In this document: positions 4,438-5,416 of the stretch, in pieces
How the letters are laid out: every line of letters begins with the position of its first letter
Position numbering within the stretch: the stretch's first letter is position 1
Assembly (NCBI GenBank): GCA_023396555.1
Contig: JAEWWC010000125.1
Span: 1 to 5,416, forward strand
Origin: Bacillota bacterium
Lineage (GTDB): Bacteria > Bacillota > Clostridia > Christensenellales > SZUA-584
Direction: 5' to 3'
DNA length: 5,416 nucleotides
Translations under genes and position numbers: made by a program
The notes under the pieces: model-generated
What the model saw: the letters and a program-made list of their open reading frames with translations, nothing else
What the model was told of the DNA's origin: nothing
Databases searched by the model: none

Positions 4438-4770
4438 ATGAAAACAGGTTTAATCAGATGTATGCAAACAGAGGATATGTGTCCGGCGACAACTTGTTTT
4501 AAAGTCATGAACATTAAAAAGCTGGCATTTGAAGGGGTTTCTGAAGATATTGAAGTTATCGGTGTCAATACATGCGGGGGTTGTCCTGGTAAAAAGGCAA
4601 TCACCCGCGCTGAAGAGATGGTCAAACGGGGTGCGGATACCATTGTTTTAGCGTCTTGTATTACCAAAGGCAACCCTATTGGCTTTGCCTGTCCGCATGC
4701 TGAGCAGATGAAGAACGCGATCAGAAAGAAACTGGGGGACTCAATCAGAATAATTGATTACACTCACTAA
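4438..4770 (+). CDS. CGGC domain-containing small Cys-rich protein, 110 aa
   Basis: Matches the CGGC-domain family (Pfam PF08821 from memory), whose biochemical role is not established but whose conserved Cys and His suggest metal or sulfur chemistry. Landmarks: MKTGLIRCMQTEDMCPATTC with C8, C15 and C20; NTCGGCPGKKAITRAEEM with the CGGC at 46-49; the ADTIVLASCITKGNP strand with C74; and FACPHAEQMK with C85 and H87. It ends IIDYTH. Length is normal and all seven cysteines look like family positions. It is soluble with no signal peptide. ATG at 4438 follows AGGGG by 8 bases. It is transcribed divergently from the ArsR-rhodanese gene and shares its low GC content, so the two probably form one unit. 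The DsrE-like gene starts 31 bases after its stop and may be read on the same transcript, since no terminator lies between. Confidence 0.9.
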   Translation: MKTGLIRCMQTEDMCPATTCFKVMNIKKLAFEGVSEDIEVIGVNTCGGCPGKKAITRAEEMVKRGADTIVLASCITKGNPIGFACPHAEQMKNAIRKKLGDSIRIIDYTH

Positions 4771-4801
4771 TGTAAAAGTAGAAGGAGAGTGGGGGCATAT
4801 C

Positions 4802-5121
4802 ATGAAGCTTGGCATCATACTGGAGACAAAGGCATACGAAAAGCATGGAACACGTTCCGCTTTGCCGTGACCGCACGCAAACAGGGGCATGACGTGAAGC
4901 TGTTTCTGATGGGGGAAGCGGTGGAATGCGAAGGGCTGACGCACGAGCAGTTCAACGTGGACGAACAGCTCAAGGCGTTCACGGAGGCGGGCGGCGAGAT
5001 CATGGCCTGCGGTACGTGCCTCATATCCCGCAAGCTGGAGGGGACGGACGCCTGCCCGATATCGACAATGCTGGATTGCCTCGGCATGGTTGAGTGGGCG
5101 GAAAAGGTCGTCACATTCTGA
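4802..5121 (+). pseudogene. DsrE-family sulfur-relay-like protein gene with a one-base frameshift near its start
   Basis: Small cytoplasmic proteins of the DsrE/DsrF-like fold carry sulfur on cysteines in relay reactions. ATG at 4802 opens the expected first strand, MKLGIILETKAYE. The remainder, KAWNTFRFAVTARKQGHDVK onward, is in the frame one base back. Adding one A to the AAAA run at 4839-4842 joins them into a normal 106-aa protein, with C43 (VECEGL), C70-GT-C73, C85 (CPIS), C93 and the ending MVEWAEKVVTF. Unrepaired, translation from ATG stops at 4868 after 22 residues. GTG at 4789 keeps the long frame open but gives a non-family N-terminus, loses the first β strand, and lies only one base from its GGAG. 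The GGGGG at 4791-4795 suits ATG 4802. Its GC-rich codon use resembles the permeases, not the CGGC gene. Sequencing error, recent mutation or -1 slippage could explain it; AAAA is short for slippage. Confidence 0.85.
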
Positions 5122-5153
5122 CGGGGCTTATAAACATCTAAACGGCATCATAC

Positions 5154-5185
5154 AGGACAGACGGTTTCATCCACTGTTCTTTTAT
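5154..5185 (+). terminator. Probable rho-independent terminator after the DsrE-like gene
   Basis: AGGACAG (5154-5160) pairs with CTGTTCT (5174-5180) with one G-U, then a small internal mismatch, GG with CC, and a TTTCAT loop. TTTTAT follows. A competing longer hairpin between GGACAGA (5155-5161) and TCTGTCC (5193-5199) is also possible and could serve the converging - strand gene. Confidence 0.6.
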
Positions 5186-5215
5186 AGTACGTTCTGTCCG
5201 GCTTGCGTCAAAGTT

Positions 5216-5416
5216 TTAATCCTCGTCCCACCTTTCCATTGTAAAACCGTCGTCCGTCATGGATACATAATACAGTTCGTCGAAGCCCTCGGACAGGTGC
5301 GGCAGCTCCAACCGGTTCGACGTGGCCGCGATGGCCGCCGCCGGCACCTTCGCTTTGCCGCTGCGGCCTTCGTTGCGGGCGATGCACTCGGTCACTCGAC
5401 TGCGGAAGAACAGGCC
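5216..5416 (-). CDS. C-terminal part of an unrecognised protein (66 codons), start outside the window
   Basis: The - strand frame is open from the window edge to TAA at 5216. It reads GLFFRSRVTECIARNEGRSG, then KAKVPAAAIAATSNRLELPH, then LSEGFDELYYVSMTDDGFTM and ERWDED at the end. Codons are GC-rich with G or C mostly in third position, as in the neighbouring GC-rich genes, and the amino-acid mix is natural with conserved-looking blocks, so I take it as real coding sequence. It is soluble in this part, with an Ala-rich helix in the middle and an acidic end. No family is recognised and nothing catalytic is visible. It converges on the DsrE-like gene across about 95 bases that hold the terminator hairpins. 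Confidence 0.65.
   Translation of the reverse strand, partial: GLFFRSRVTECIARNEGRSGKAKVPAAAIAATSNRLELPHLSEGFDELYYVSMTDDGFTMERWDED

Noticed and set aside
4789..4801. GTG 4789 as the true start of the DsrE-like gene
   Set aside because: It lies one base from GGAG, and the resulting residues match neither the family nor a β strand; MKLGIILET from ATG 4802 does.
1..5416. CRISPR arrays, tRNA or rRNA genes, insertion sequence ends, transposase or phage genes
   Set aside because: No regularly spaced repeats, cloverleaf patterns, terminal inverted repeats or mobile-element proteins were found on either strand. The AT-rich module shows no visible flanking repeats.

Overview
This looks like chromosomal DNA of an endospore-forming member of the Firmicutes, most likely a Clostridia lineage of moderate GC content. 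The basis is an alpha/beta-type small acid-soluble spore protein, strong GGAGG-type ribosome binding sites with many GTG and TTG starts, a PadR regulator and compact operons. I cannot name the genus.

Left part (1-1700): a conserved hypothetical gene on the + strand (87-401) faces a damaged membrane-anchored gene on the - strand (461-863). The damaged gene has ATA where the start codon should be and a one-base shift. Two very small + strand genes follow (1014-1136 and 1206-1334), ending at a good terminator. Next comes the - strand SASP gene (1463-1672), which lacks the glutamate normally found at the germination-protease cleavage site.

Middle part (1790-3680): a consensus sigma-A promoter drives a tightly overlapped operon. 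It encodes a PadR regulator with an inserted Cys cluster and a His-rich tail, followed by two half-size permeases that together make one COG0701/DUF318 (ArsP-like) transporter. A rho-independent terminator closes the operon.

Right part (3674-5185): a - strand ArsR/rhodanese fusion regulator and a + strand CGGC-domain protein diverge from overlapping promoters. Both are visibly more AT-rich than the permeases on one side and the DsrE-like gene on the other. The DsrE-like gene (4802-5121) is GC-rich again and reads correctly only if one base is restored in an A-run near its start. The window ends in the C-terminal 66 codons of an unrecognised - strand gene (5216-5416).

Read together, 1882-5121 looks like a sulfur-, selenium- or metalloid-handling locus: a membrane permease, a rhodanese-linked sensor, and two small Cys-rich cytoplasmic proteins, under two separate regulators. 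The substrate cannot be fixed from sequence. Neither permease half contains cysteine, which weighs against simple thiol-mediated arsenite transport.
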